DNA of 64,000 nt from Cryptosporidium bovis. Lineage: Eukaryota; Apicomplexa; Conoidasida; Eucoccidiorida; Cryptosporidiidae. The translations under genes were made by a program, and so were the position numbers. The DNA is taken from contig VHIT02000039.1 in assembly GCA_009768925.2 (NCBI GenBank), positions 1-64,000 on the forward strand, written 5' to 3'. Below the pieces are notes generated by a model. The model was not told the DNA's origin. It saw nothing but the letters and a program-made list of their open reading frames with translations, and did not search any database. Positions 29,814 through 40,798 of this stretch are shown piece by piece (position 1 is the stretch's first letter; each line of letters starts with the position of its first letter).

Positions 29814-30445
29814 TTCCTAATGAACAATATTACCTGCAAATTCGCACCTATACCCTATTATTTTGTCTCCGTTTTACAATTTGTGAAAGAAAAAGAAAAA
29901 ACATATAGGTAAGCTTGAAATTGACGTATGTAAACTATATAAATAAAGTATTCTAGTCGAAACCGGAATGCACTTTTTTATACAAAAATATATTTCCCTA
30001 TTCCTAAATGCATTAAAGGAAAATTAATATTCTAAGTACCCATTATCCCACTATATTAACCCTCACATGCTTCCTGTAAATTAACACTTGGCGCCAAAAC
30101 CTTTTTTTTGAGATCAAAATAGAAGGTAAAAAGGTTATTTTGAATGGTTATCATCTATTCAATGAAGACAGATATTTAAACTTACGTACTTTACTTTCCT
30201 ATTTGTGAGTGTGAGTATTTGAGTTATACGTGTTCGTGTGGAAATTGGTGAAATAGACCATTGCTGTAGTTTGGTGTAAACAAAGGGGTTATTTTTTCAA
30301 CTAAATTTAACTTTTTTTGAGGAATCAAGATAAAGTTATAGTGGTTTTTATTATAATATTCAGTAATTGAGACATTAATAAGTCTAATTTGACTAATAAA
30401 ACCGTTAAAGAAGTTAATAATTAGTTTTTTTAATTAAAAGTTAAA
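29814..30445. promoter_or_regulatory. Divergent promoter region, 632 bp
   Basis: Between the starts of the TBCCD1-like (minus) and TLC (plus) genes. TTGGCGCCAA lies at 30088-30097, about 275 bp from one ATG and 350 bp from the other, so it may serve both. No gene seen inside. Confidence 0.55.
30088..30097. promoter_or_regulatory. E2F/DP1-like motif TTGGCGCCAA
   Basis: Perfect palindromic match to the E2F-type motif, near the middle of a divergent promoter. Role in both directions is inferred. Confidence 0.55.
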
Positions 30446-31276
30446 ATGGACACGACAATTTCAAGAATATTTCTGGCCTTAGAATTTCCATTTACTGGAG
30501 AGTTTTGGAAGACATATGGTGTATCATTTATATCATCTAGTGTATTTTTGATTATTTCTTGGTACTATTTGGTGGACAAGTACAGATTGGAGCCAAGTAA
30601 AATGAATTGCGTCTATCAATATATATCATCCCTATTACTATCGTTAATTTGTTGGCCTATTGTCTTTGACTTATGGTCGAAATATTTCATATTTAGGATG
30701 AACATAGAAAAGTGGTTTAACTACGAATCCTATAGCTATTCATCATATTTGCTTTCTATTTTCCTCTCTTCTTTGATATTAGATCTAATTTTCGGTGTAA
30801 TATATTTCAGAAAGCACATGTTTATTTTGAACGGTTGGTTTCACCATTCAGCCTACATTATTTTTACATTGTATATATTAAAATGGAAATCCTATAATAT
30901 ATTTCTACTTGCTGCTCCTGAAGAAATACCGACATATTTCATCTCAATTTACGTTATTTTTCCTCAAGACTATAGAAAGTTTTCAGAGAAAATGTTCTGT
31001 ATTACATTCTTTATTTTTAGAATTGCTTATCATATTGCAGGATATTCATTCCTATTTCTTTCTAAAGAGAACAGAGAAGCTACACAACTTTGGATCCCAA
31101 CATCTATTACTATTTTGGCCCACTGTTATTGGTACCTTTTGTGGTTAAGAAAACACTGGAAGAGCATGTTTTGTCATAATGACATAGCTCCAAATCCAAG
31201 TGTGGAAAAGAGCAGCAATGAACACAACTGCATTGACTATTTTGACCATTATAGTAAAATCGAACAAGAACTTTAG
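30446..31276 (+). CDS. TLC-domain (TRAM-LAG1-CLN8) multi-pass membrane protein
   Basis: 276 aa with about six or seven hydrophobic segments. TLC signature features: a first helix with ISWYYLVDKYRL, then GWFHHSAYIIFTLYILKW (the family's conserved His pair region), EEIPTYFI, and FRIAYHIAGYSFLF. This pattern is closest to the TMEM56/TLCD group rather than ceramide synthases; the Lag1 motif HDxSD is absent, so acyl-CoA-dependent ceramide synthesis is unlikely. The family as a whole acts in ER or plasma-membrane lipid handling. Substrate unknown. Confidence 0.78.
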   Translation: MDTTISRIFLALEFPFTGEFWKTYGVSFISSSVFLIISWYYLVDKYRLEPSKMNCVYQYISSLLLSLICWPIVFDLWSKYFIFRMNIEKWFNYESYSYSSYLLSIFLSSLILDLIFGVIYFRKHMFILNGWFHHSAYIIFTLYILKWKSYNIFLLAAPEEIPTYFISIYVIFPQDYRKFSEKMFCITFFIFRIAYHIAGYSFLFLSKENREATQLWIPTSITILAHCYWYLLWLRKHWKSMFCHNDIAPNPSVEKSSNEHNCIDYFDHYSKIEQEL

Positions 31277-31737
31277 TTTGAAGTATGCTTTAATTCTATT
31301 TACGAATTAAAAATAGTGCTTACTCAACCTCTTGAAGAAAACGAGGCTGTATCTTCTAGCACTCTAATGTCGCTGCAAAAATATGTTCGCACATTCATCC
31401 AGCATTTTTTAATTTAAGCATCGCTCTTTTTAGTTCTAATATAAAAATTAATTTTTTTTGTATCTGCTCGATCTTTATGTTTGTGCATAGCATTTTTTTT
31501 CCTAACAGAAAATCAGTTACCTATTGAAAATAAAATGTAAAGGCGGGAATCCTAAATATTTATTTTCCCATAATTATCTGCCGTGTGTGTGAGGGAAAAA
31601 AACCAGGAATAATGGATTTTTCTTTGCTTTGGAAATTTGGGTTATTTTTATACTGGTTTGATTTTGCCACTATTACTATTTTTAAGTAAGATTTACTGCA
31701 ATAAATAATACGCTTTTCCGGTTTACAATGTAAAAAC
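31277..31737. other. Intergenic, 461 bp
   Basis: Between two same-strand genes. A+T-rich with T runs; no GGCGCC motif, no exon and no RNA gene recognised. Confidence 0.5.
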
Positions 31738-34350
31738 ATGCTCTACGAAGAACTTAAAATAGAAGATTACATTGAGTTATGCAAGGAGGCAGGAAATTAC
31801 AAACAGGCTATATTTTGGTGTGATGTAGGGTCTTCAATGGAGTCAGAAAACAATGAAGAGAATGATTATCACTCAATTAGTGATTTTGTAAGTTATATAG
31901 TTAATGAAGACCACCCACCAAAACTGAGTGGTAAAAAATCAATAGAATACCTGTTAGAAATGGCATCTATGTATTTATTGGATGGAAAAGAAGTATGTGT
32001 TGAATCGGTATTGAAAAGAATAGGCACTCAGGAGCTTGAAAATAACGAGAATTATTCGAATGATGAGAATAGGAACATAAAAGTAGGCCTAGCGGAGGAT
32101 TTTGATTCTTATTCATTAATGGACGATAATTCTAATTACGATTCAAATTCACTTCTGTCAAAAAAACTTTTTTTGGAATCACAATACCTATATTCAATAC
32201 ATAAGTATGAGGAATGCCTTTCTTTAATTGAATCAAGTATCGACCTCTCAAATTTTGACACATTTACATCTTCCTCAATCCATACAATGGCGGCTGATGC
32301 CTTTTCATCAATAGGTAACATCGAATATGCTACAATGCTCTACGAAACAGCACTATATGAGTCTCACTATGCAATTGAAGCATTGGATTATCTTTTGTTG
32401 CTTCCATATTGTTCTGAGAATACAAAATATAGTCTACTAAATAATATACTAAATTCTCCAATAAACGAATTAGATAAATCGTGGTTGAGAAATTATATTC
32501 ATCCGTTCATCTTGCAGTCAGAGAAAAACAATGAAGGCTCCCACTTATTTAAATCTGCATCACCTTCTTTGTCTCCAGTTAAGAAGAGGGAAAAAAGGCT
32601 TTTACCGACATCACCAATAAACGTTACAACTAGAATTTCAATAGACAACCCTGATAAAATAGCATTCAGGAACAACTATATATCTGGCGAGATTGAAAAT
32701 AAAAAGACTCACCAAGACCTGATTACTATTGAGAGAATGACCAATGGAACACATACAGGACTAGGTTTAAAGTTGGTAACAATGTACATGTATAAGTTTT
32801 TGTGTTACAATAACAATTCATGTGCCTATTTACTTGGTTATAGTGTTTGGATAAAACTCTTTAAAGATGGGTATAACAGTGAACAATCCAATAATAATGT
32901 TGATGAATTTTCTCGTTTTAGTAATCAAATATTTAATGACAACTATAAAACTTTTAAATATTCAACCTCAGATTTTTGTGAATTCATAAACATGTTCTCT
33001 CTTAGTATTGTTTGCAAACTTTATAGTGAGGTTAGTATTTGTCAATCTATGCCAATCGCTGAAATGAAGGAGTACATGTATCTGCTTGAGTCATTTATTC
33101 AAATATTAAAACATTACGGAGGCGAAATTGAGACACTTAAAAAAGGTTCTATTGATGGAAGTCTGATATTTTCAAGTAAACTTTTTAACTCGAAATTATA
33201 TGGAAAAAATTCCGATGAGATATGTTGTGGTGTTAATTTTAACGGAAGCAATCTTGGTAATGATTTGATTTACGAGAATGATGGAAACAACTCATCAGGA
33301 AATAACTCGTGGTACAAAAAAATGTTCCCATGCAATGTAATTGTAAGTAGTTATTTTTTTGTAAAGGGCTGTTTTCTTTTTGCATCGGCATTTAATAGAA
33401 TGCATTCAAATGAAGAAAATACGATACAAACAATGAGATCTTTGCTGAGAACATCTATGTACTTCCTAAAAAGAAGTATCAATTTCAACTATCTTTTGCT
33501 TCCTGCTTACTATCTCTGGGGTAATATTTACTCTATTCTCGGCCAATGGGACGACGCCATAGTTATTCTCAGAAGAATTATTAGACTCTTTCCGTCGACT
33601 AATCTTTCAATCACATCTGCTACTTCTCTCTTACTTCAAAGAGTTCAGTTCGAAAGAGAGCTAAGAACGAATGACTTAATTTTACAATGCATTGGATGGG
33701 CAAGCAAGGGTTTAACTATAAACAAAGATAGTCCAGCAATTTACAATACTCTCGGAATCTGTGCTTACTATGAAAAAAAATATGATATAGCTATTGGATA
33801 TTTTCAAAAGGCATTTTATTACCTATCTGATGAAAACTATAATCTTGAAGATATTTCAAACAAACACAACATAGTTTGTTATGGGGATGTTTGCCCTAAT
33901 TACAACACCACCCTTTTCCTTTTCAACCACCTTCCCTACATTATATCAGTTAATCTCGCTCTTTCATACCTCATGGGAGGCCATTACGAAAATGCAGTCG
34001 ATTGTCTTCTCATTCTTTTTTCGTCAAAAAAGTACTTTCACAAAACTATTTTTGAGCCTACAATCTTGCAATATATTTACATTGCTCTTGGTATATCCTA
34101 TCATCTTCTGGGAAATTTCAGGGAAGCTATTAATTACTATGAATTGTTCCTTTCCCTACCTATTGATGATTCCATACTTAATGAAGCCGAACTTGATTCA
34201 GGCGTACCTGATTCATTTAATCTAGCAAAGACTCCAGGAAGTGATGTCGTGCAAATGTTGGTAACTAATGAACGAAGCAAATTTATTTCAAAAGTTTTCA
34301 TTAAAAACATTGCTGAATTATACAATTCAATCATTCAAATTAAGACGTAG
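31738..34350 (+). CDS. Anaphase-promoting complex subunit APC6/CDC16-like TPR protein
   Basis: 870 aa; human CDC16 is about 620. APC/C is the ubiquitin ligase that triggers anaphase and mitotic exit, and APC6 is one of its paired TPR scaffold subunits. The N-terminus (YIELCKEAGNYKQAIFWCD) resembles CDC16 (QYLDQQQYQSALFWAD). The TPR-like segment AADAFSSIGNIEYATMLYETAL followed by EALDYLLLLPY matches CDC16 LRGKIYDALDNRTLATYSYKEAL...FEAFDLL. C-terminal TPRs include YYLWGNIYSILGQWDDAIV, IYNTLGICAYYEKKYDIAI and ALGISYHLLGNFREAINYY. Asn/Ser/Glu-rich inserts (about 95-140, 265-330 and 500-540) explain the length. APC8 or APC3 are less likely alternatives because of the N-terminal match. Confidence 0.75.
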   Translation: MLYEELKIEDYIELCKEAGNYKQAIFWCDVGSSMESENNEENDYHSISDFVSYIVNEDHPPKLSGKKSIEYLLEMASMYLLDGKEVCVESVLKRIGTQELENNENYSNDENRNIKVGLAEDFDSYSLMDDNSNYDSNSLLSKKLFLESQYLYSIHKYEECLSLIESSIDLSNFDTFTSSSIHTMAADAFSSIGNIEYATMLYETALYESHYAIEALDYLLLLPYCSENTKYSLLNNILNSPINELDKSWLRNYIHPFILQSEKNNEGSHLFKSASPSLSPVKKREKRLLPTSPINVTTRISIDNPDKIAFRNNYISGEIENKKTHQDLITIERMTNGTHTGLGLKLVTMYMYKFLCYNNNSCAYLLGYSVWIKLFKDGYNSEQSNNNVDEFSRFSNQIFNDNYKTFKYSTSDFCEFINMFSLSIVCKLYSEVSICQSMPIAEMKEYMYLLESFIQILKHYGGEIETLKKGSIDGSLIFSSKLFNSKLYGKNSDEICCGVNFNGSNLGNDLIYENDGNNSSGNNSWYKKMFPCNVIVSSYFFVKGCFLFASAFNRMHSNEENTIQTMRSLLRTSMYFLKRSINFNYLLLPAYYLWGNIYSILGQWDDAIVILRRIIRLFPSTNLSITSATSLLLQRVQFERELRTNDLILQCIGWASKGLTINKDSPAIYNTLGICAYYEKKYDIAIGYFQKAFYYLSDENYNLEDISNKHNIVCYGDVCPNYNTTLFLFNHLPYIISVNLALSYLMGGHYENAVDCLLILFSSKKYFHKTIFEPTILQYIYIALGISYHLLGNFREAINYYELFLSLPIDDSILNEAELDSGVPDSFNLAKTPGSDVVQMLVTNERSKFISKVFIKNIAELYNSIIQIKT

Positions 34351-34888
34351 AGTAGCGAATACTGCGAAGAATATGTAACTTTTTTTCATTTTCTCAAGTA
34401 TTCCTCTAAATATGAATTTTGACTGTATCCCCTCTTTTCATATCCTAAAATTATTTTCAATTATGGCTATTTATGATTTGCTAATGAACCTTGATATTCT
34501 TTTAATTTAAAATCAATTCAAGGTAATTAATTTCTAATGCTCTGGCGGGCATGCAAATCAATTTGCACATGTGGGTAACAAATACCGGTATTAAAAATTG
34601 AATATAGATTCAGTTTATTTTCGAAATTATTTTAAAAATTTAATAAAAAAGCATATAATATCTACTATTTACTAATAAACATCTTTTTTCACTACTATTT
34701 TCATGACAAAAAAAACAAATAATGCGAGAACAATGAACTGGTGTTGAAGTATTAGAAAATAGTTACAGCTTTATTATTTCTATAGAATAGTATTCATCAA
34801 ATTTATACAGCGGAGTAGAAAAACTATCTGATTGAGCAAAATTGAATGAAATGTGCAAATTATATTCAATGTTGAGATAACTAATTGA
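34351..34888. other. Intergenic, 538 bp
   Basis: Promoter side of the SET-domain gene. A TGGCGGG site lies at 34543-34549, next to GCATGCAAAT. No gene seen. Confidence 0.5.
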
Positions 34889-36433
34889 ATGGAAAAAAAA
34901 GACCCAAAAATAAAAGATTTAACATTTAAAAACGACTTAAAAAGAAAGAATGAAAAAAAATTTGGTTCGTTTTCACCAAATAAAGGGTATTTCAAAAGGC
35001 CAATCACGGAAAAAGATGATAAAAATGAAAATGTTGAGTCGTTAAATTATCCATTTTTATCTTTCAACTTTACAGAGACTAAATGTTATCTCGAATTAAT
35101 TCTAAAAGAGTTCTCTAAACTGTTATGTAATAGGCATAGTCATCAGAAATATAAAACGGAAAGATTATATTCAGTTTTAAATGATAAAATATCCATGTCG
35201 ATTGACGAATACGAAACAGACAAGAATATATTAGGCAATCATTTTTACAAAGATGAAATACTTGACAGAAATTTAGCAAAAACGAAAGTAAATTATCTTT
35301 GTATGAGTGACGACAATTTAAGAGAAGGGTCTACATTTGCAGTTAGGTATTTAACTGAATCTGGAAGAGTATGCACTGAGAGATACCATGTAATTCATTT
35401 AAGAACAATAATTAAAGAAATTATTAATGTCGCTAGGCTTAAGAAGATATCGATAATAAGTTTGGTTTGCAAACTATCAATTACTACACTTTCTTCTTAT
35501 TCACCAAATATATTTTGGAATATTGTCAGAATTTTTAGTGGAAAAGTAATTACGGGTATCTCAAAACTTGTCAGCGTGTTAAGCACAAATGGATATTACT
35601 TGGATGAAGATGAAATCGATAAATTGGCCTCCATTTTATGTGAAACCAATGGCGATTTAGAGCTAAGTAAACAACTAGAAGATAAATTAAAAGAAAAAAT
35701 CCCATATTTGGAAAAAATGCATATTTCTTATGTTTCAGAAATCGACTCTTTCGGGAGAGTTGTGGCAAACAATAGTGAAGGGAGCATAGACCATTCAGTT
35801 AGGTCAAATGAAACCATTGATAAAGGCCATGAAACTGTGTCTGGTTTGAGGAGATCAAATCGAATTTCTTTTGGAGTAAATAATGACAATTTGATAGTAG
35901 AAGCATGCATCGATAGCAAATATAAGTTATTTAAAGCATCAATATGTAACTACCCAGACAAATGGAAGAAAGTAATATACAAGTATTGCATATTGAACGA
36001 CATAAATTCACCTATATTAATTAAAAAAGACAAGTCAAAAGGGAGGTGCGTGATAGCAGGATCTAGAATAAGAAAAGACGAATTCGTTTTAGAGTATAAG
36101 GGATATCTAATAACCAATATAAACGAAGCACAAATATTGGAGAATATATATGAAAAGGCAAATAAAGGTTGTTACATGTACTATTTCAAGTGTAATGATC
36201 ACAATTACTGTATTGATGCAACCGAAGAAGGTCCCTATTTTGGTCCAGGAAGACTTATAAATCACTCTAAAAAGAATCCTAACTTAACTACAAAAATCGT
36301 TGTTATTAATGAAATACCCAGGTTATTTTTCACGTCAAAAAGGGACCTAGAGTGTGGCGAAGAATTGCTATTTGACTATGGTGATAAAGATCCCATTTCA
36401 ATATTACATCACCCTTGGCTACTGGACTCGTAA
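34889..36433 (+). CDS. SET8/KMT5A-type histone H4 Lys20 methyltransferase
   Basis: 514 aa with a C-terminal SET domain (about 375-510). SET8-type markers: SKGRCVIAGSRIRKDEFVLEY (KGRGVIA...GDFVVEY in SET8), GCYMYYFKC then YCIDATEE, GRLINHSKKNPNL (SAM-binding NHS), GEELLFDYGD, and the characteristic end HHPWLL replacing a post-SET Cys cluster. This identifies the H4K20 class. The residue equivalent to human SET8 Tyr334 is Phe495, and the catalytic Tyr (SET8 Tyr336) is Tyr497; see findings. The N-terminal 360 residues are unconserved. No PHD finger or bromodomain is seen. Acts in the nucleus. Confidence 0.9.
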   Translation: MEKKDPKIKDLTFKNDLKRKNEKKFGSFSPNKGYFKRPITEKDDKNENVESLNYPFLSFNFTETKCYLELILKEFSKLLCNRHSHQKYKTERLYSVLNDKISMSIDEYETDKNILGNHFYKDEILDRNLAKTKVNYLCMSDDNLREGSTFAVRYLTESGRVCTERYHVIHLRTIIKEIINVARLKKISIISLVCKLSITTLSSYSPNIFWNIVRIFSGKVITGISKLVSVLSTNGYYLDEDEIDKLASILCETNGDLELSKQLEDKLKEKIPYLEKMHISYVSEIDSFGRVVANNSEGSIDHSVRSNETIDKGHETVSGLRRSNRISFGVNNDNLIVEACIDSKYKLFKASICNYPDKWKKVIYKYCILNDINSPILIKKDKSKGRCVIAGSRIRKDEFVLEYKGYLITNINEAQILENIYEKANKGCYMYYFKCNDHNYCIDATEEGPYFGPGRLINHSKKNPNLTTKIVVINEIPRLFFTSKRDLECGEELLFDYGDKDPISILHHPWLLDS

Positions 36434-37056
36434 TTTCAAGTTGGTTTTTTTCTGTATTTTAAATAACTAATTTTCCTTTTCATAGTCATAAAACCTATTG
36501 GGAAAAGTAAGACTGTCTTACAACAATCATGTTGAAATAAATTTTAAGGACTTTTTCTCTTTTTTTCTTCAGTTATTTCTATTTTTTACTGTCGTTATGT
36601 CCCCAGTCCAACTATAAGAAATTACAAGCAGTTGGCGCTAGAATTTGTTTGCCTTGAAAACAAAAGGTAATTCAGTACGTGGCTCCGAACTTTCTGGAAA
36701 GGCTATTGTATTTACTTAGTTGTTATTGCAAGGCTTTGACTTGAATCTAAGTGCGTATTTATGTGCAGAAACGCAATAATAATACACTTTACAGATAATA
36801 ATTTATATATTCAAGGATGAGCAGCTACTAAGGGATAAGCAGATATTCATTACTCTCTTTTCTTTCTTTTCTCATATATCTGAGCATATATGAATGTAAT
36901 TATATGTGTTCAAATGCTGTAATTTTCTTAGTATTTTACGCTTCATTCCGACATTTAAAAACATATAGTTAAAGATAAGGATTAAAATACAGTAATTCAA
37001 GACACTGGAAAGAAAGAGGTAATTGGGTCACAGTTAAAAAAGCTATCATTGTTTAA
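36434..37056. other. Intergenic, 623 bp
   Basis: Promoter side of the MFS gene. It has TTGGCGCTA (36632-36640) and a short palindrome GTAAGAC-T-GTCTTAC (36507-36521). No gene seen. Confidence 0.5.
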
Positions 37057-39066
37057 ATGGAAATTAAATACAAAATGTTTGATCAAATAGCAAGAGTAAA
37101 GGTCATTCTTGGTGGTTTTGCCTTAAACATAATACTTGGAATGTTGCATTCAATGAGCAATGCTTCAATGTATGTAGCGTCGTACATGATGTTCTCGAAA
37201 AATTCTTTCTTGAAAAAGAATCTTGTCACTCTTTCGGATGTGTCATGGGTGTATACACTTAACGTTGCATTAATTGGACTTACATTGCCTTTTGGAGGAT
37301 ACATAAATAGGAGACTGGGAATCAGAACTTCGTTGTACATCACAACAATGATAGTTGTAATATCAACATTTTCTGCCTATTATATAGTTTCATCTTACTA
37401 CTTATTTACAATTGTTTTTGGATGTATAGTTGGAATAGCAAATGGAATATCATTCAACATCCCTCAGTATTGTGCTTATAAGTGTTGGCCAAATAACAAA
37501 GGAACAGCATCTAGCATAGTTGCGTCTGGCCTTGCACTAAGTCCAATAATATTTTCACCATTACAAACAACAATTGCAAATCCGAACAACCTATCACCTA
37601 GATTCAAAATAGGGAATTCCCTTTACTTTGACCAGGAGGAAGTTTTGTTAAAGGTTCCCAACATTTTCATAGCAATGGGAATTTTGGTTTTAGCTCTTTC
37701 AACAATAACACTATTGACTTTATTGGAACCTAAAGAGGAGATACATCAGCTAGCCGATACAGACGAAAACAACATTAGAAATGAAGAAGGTAGAATTAAA
37801 TTCGAGTCAGATGACTACCTAATTAAAGAACTATGTAAAAGTGAAAGAAACATTGAAAGTGTATTTTTTAATCAAAAGGATAATGATGTAAATTATGGAC
37901 AAAAAATAAATCGCAATTCTATTTCTAGTTGCAATAATGAAATATGCAATATTATTGAAGAGAATCATAACCGAAATAATACTATTCAGCCGTATATGTC
38001 ATCACTGTTATATAGCAAAAATGTTATTTTTGGCAATAATGCAAATAATATTAGAAAAAATAAACTAAGCTATATGAAATTTTACATTGATATTATTGAA
38101 ACTAATTCCGAAAACGGCTATTACTTCCCACCTACTTTTTCACCACACAAATACAATGATGATGAAAATTGGGGTGATGAAATATCTAAACAGCAAACAA
38201 ATAACCACAGACTTTTAAATTCGAATGGAAATGTAAAAGTGAATGTGAATTCTTTGAATATTTGTGCCGATAATAACTTCTCTTGTTTAAGTTCGGATTC
38301 TTGGAATGATAAACAAGAAAACGGCGATTTTTCACTAATAACAAGCAAAACAAGAGAAGTATCAGGTGGAATTAAGGAGTATATTTATAATTTAATAAAA
38401 AACTACTCCGAATATGATGGTCAAAACAAAAATAATTCGTGTGAGATATTCATCACAATTAAATTGCTTCAAGAGAAACAATTTTGGTTGATATTTTGGT
38501 TGTTATTTTTCTTTACTCAATATGTTCATTTTATAACTTCATGGTGGAAAAATATCGGAATTATTAATATTAATATACCTGATGATACTTTGGCTATTTT
38601 TGGTACGATCGTTACTTCACTTTGTAATATTTTAGGGAGATTTTTCTTTGGTTCTTTACTGGACAAATTCAATGGTAGATTTTGTTTTATTTCGATTTCA
38701 TCCTCATGCCTAATAACAATGATTCTCTTTCAATTTGTTATTAATTTTGGTTCCAGAACAATATACCTATTTGGTATTTGCACAATGTTTTTTAATTTTG
38801 GAGCTGGGTTTGTTCTTTTTCCTCCTATTGTTGCAAATCACTTTGGAGTCAAACACTATACGTTTATTTATGGAATTGTTTACATTGGCAGATCTTTTAG
38901 TGTTTTGGTTAGTTCTTTGCTCACTTCTTTTATTCTAAGAAATTTCAGCATTGAATTTTGTTCCGTTGTAGTATTAATTTTTACTGGGTTGCTATTTTTG
39001 TTATCTTTCAGATTTAAAGATGAATTTGAATTTTCCGATCCAATTTTGGAAAAAGGATTATTCTAG
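37057..39066 (+). CDS. Major facilitator superfamily transporter (OFA/NFD-like)
   Basis: 669 aa with about twelve hydrophobic helices split by a long hydrophilic loop at about 230-465. The first half has the MFS loop 2-3 signature GGYINRRLGIRTS (G-x-x-x-D/N-R-x-G-R/K type) and VGIANGISFNIPQYCAYKCWPNNKGTASS, typical of the oxalate/formate antiporter and monocarboxylate-like branch. The second half repeats LGRFFFGSLLDKFNGR. The loop is Asn-rich and probably cytosolic. Substrate is not predictable; candidates are small organic acids or amino acids taken from the host. No signal peptide is needed; the first helix begins at about 17. Confidence 0.85.
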   Translation: MEIKYKMFDQIARVKVILGGFALNIILGMLHSMSNASMYVASYMMFSKNSFLKKNLVTLSDVSWVYTLNVALIGLTLPFGGYINRRLGIRTSLYITTMIVVISTFSAYYIVSSYYLFTIVFGCIVGIANGISFNIPQYCAYKCWPNNKGTASSIVASGLALSPIIFSPLQTTIANPNNLSPRFKIGNSLYFDQEEVLLKVPNIFIAMGILVLALSTITLLTLLEPKEEIHQLADTDENNIRNEEGRIKFESDDYLIKELCKSERNIESVFFNQKDNDVNYGQKINRNSISSCNNEICNIIEENHNRNNTIQPYMSSLLYSKNVIFGNNANNIRKNKLSYMKFYIDIIETNSENGYYFPPTFSPHKYNDDENWGDEISKQQTNNHRLLNSNGNVKVNVNSLNICADNNFSCLSSDSWNDKQENGDFSLITSKTREVSGGIKEYIYNLIKNYSEYDGQNKNNSCEIFITIKLLQEKQFWLIFWLLFFFTQYVHFITSWWKNIGIININIPDDTLAIFGTIVTSLCNILGRFFFGSLLDKFNGRFCFISISSSCLITMILFQFVINFGSRTIYLFGICTMFFNFGAGFVLFPPIVANHFGVKHYTFIYGIVYIGRSFSVLVSSLLTSFILRNFSIEFCSVVVLIFTGLLFLLSFRFKDEFEFSDPILEKGLF

Positions 39067-39736
39067 TTTGGTACTGGCCATTTCAGTCACTTTTTTCGTT
39101 TTTACCTTATTTTATCAATTTGGTTGGCAGTCACTAGTGAAAATGTAGTGAATATATGTTTACAAATAATCGACTGCTATTAATTTTTCATGGTTTTTAC
39201 AGAGAAATGTATTTATTGTTCTAATTAACTCAATTAACGGAGGTAAAGATATGGTAAATGATTATTTTAAGAGCGAACATTGCAGAGAAAATGAACAATA
39301 AATTACAATTTTGGGTGTTAGATTATTATTTTTTAATATTTTGTGGGGGGGAAAAGATTTTTTATTGGAGTAAACATTCTAAAACATAAAGAAACAATCA
39401 ATAGGAATAATTACATGCGCTTTATTTATCCTCATAGTTCCACATTTCTTTAGTCTTTAATATTTTCTTGTGCTAAGTGATACTATTCGCCGTGAAACAT
39501 GTACTATTACTAGTTTACTTTTTTTAAACAATATTATACAATCTCAAATATAAACTAGTCTTTTCCCAATAGAAAATACATTTCAGAAGACTCTTTCTTA
39601 CACAATTAAGTTACTTTCATAGGAAGTATACCGGCACAGTGGCACACAACGTAGGTATATGGCGGCATTTTTTTTAATCTCAGTAATAAAGGTGTAGAAC
39701 AAAATATAGTTTATTATACAAAAACTAGGAACTAAA
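39067..39736. other. Intergenic, 670 bp
   Basis: Promoter side of the phosphotransferase gene. It has TGGCGGCA at 39660-39667 (70 bp before the ATG) and a GTGGGGGGG run near 39345. No gene seen. Confidence 0.5.
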
Positions 39737-40798
39737 ATGGAACAGAAAAGGGAGCATTACATATATGACCAGCCAGCAACATCATCGTTCTATGACAACG
39801 TAATTTCTCCACTTTGTGATCACATAGTTGATAACTACCTTCCAAAATGGTTAACACCAAACGTAATATCAACTTCGGGTCTGGTATTTGTGACTACATC
39901 GTTTTTAATATTAAATACAGTTGATATCAGAAGAGAATGCTACATTATTTCATCAATTCTTTGGTTCCTCTATGGAATATTCGATAATTTGGATGGAAAG
40001 CAGGCGAGAAAACTCGGAGTATCTTCTAATAGTGGCGAATTCCTTGACCATGCTATTGATTCATTGGTAACTTCAATGGTTGGCATATCATTTCAATTAA
40101 TGCATAATAAATACTTCAATTATGATATATTGGTAGTATTATCATATCAACTGCCCTTTTATTTTGCATGTTGGTTTCATTATTCTTATGGAAAACTTAT
40201 ATTGGGTAATTCGATATCTAGCAAGCCGTATTTTACAGTAGATGAGCTCAATTTATTTTTTATACCATTATTTATCTTATTTGAATACATTTTACCTGGA
40301 TTCTGGAGATATGACATAAAATTGCCTTATTTCAACAATATAATTATCAGGAATTGGGGTGTACCATTTAATTACTGTTGCTTTTTATATTCCATTTTCA
40401 ATCAAGTATTATGTATTATTCCTTCTTTGTACAATTCATACTTAAATTCACATTATTTTATAATTCCTATTATAATTTACATATCCTTGAAAGAGTATTT
40501 TAACATCAATATTTATTTTACAATCATTCCTTTCTCGATGTTGTGTATTACGTTTATTTTCTTAAAAATATCAAAAATGATAGTTAACAAGGTACATTTA
40601 TCTATTTTTATGTTAATAGCATCATCATCTATTCCTATTATATCAACTAAATTAGTATTGATATCATTTTGTTCATCACAAGACTATGCTAAACTAGGCT
40701 CATTTGCAGTATATATTGTACAATTTTCTATTTGGAGTGTTTTAATATACAAATACTCGGACTATTTAGAAAAGCAGGTAAAAAAAAAGTTAAAATAA
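39737..40798 (+). CDS. CDP-alcohol phosphotransferase (ethanolamine/choline type)
   Basis: 353 aa, multi-pass membrane enzyme of the last Kennedy-pathway step, moving phospho-ethanolamine or phosphocholine from the CDP-alcohol to diacylglycerol. The full signature D-x2-DG-x2-AR-x8-G-x3-D-x3-D is present: Asp83, Asp86, Gly87, Ala90, Arg91, Gly100, Asp104 and Asp108. The N-terminus has the typical WLTPNVISTSGL before helix 1. About eight to ten hydrophobic helices follow, and the C-terminus is Lys-rich (KQVKKKLK), possibly an ER-retention dilysine. Choline versus ethanolamine preference cannot be told from sequence alone. Confidence 0.93.
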   Translation: MEQKREHYIYDQPATSSFYDNVISPLCDHIVDNYLPKWLTPNVISTSGLVFVTTSFLILNTVDIRRECYIISSILWFLYGIFDNLDGKQARKLGVSSNSGEFLDHAIDSLVTSMVGISFQLMHNKYFNYDILVVLSYQLPFYFACWFHYSYGKLILGNSISSKPYFTVDELNLFFIPLFILFEYILPGFWRYDIKLPYFNNIIIRNWGVPFNYCCFLYSIFNQVLCIIPSLYNSYLNSHYFIIPIIIYISLKEYFNINIYFTIIPFSMLCITFIFLKISKMIVNKVHLSIFMLIASSSIPIISTKLVLISFCSSQDYAKLGSFAVYIVQFSIWSVLIYKYSDYLEKQVKKKLK

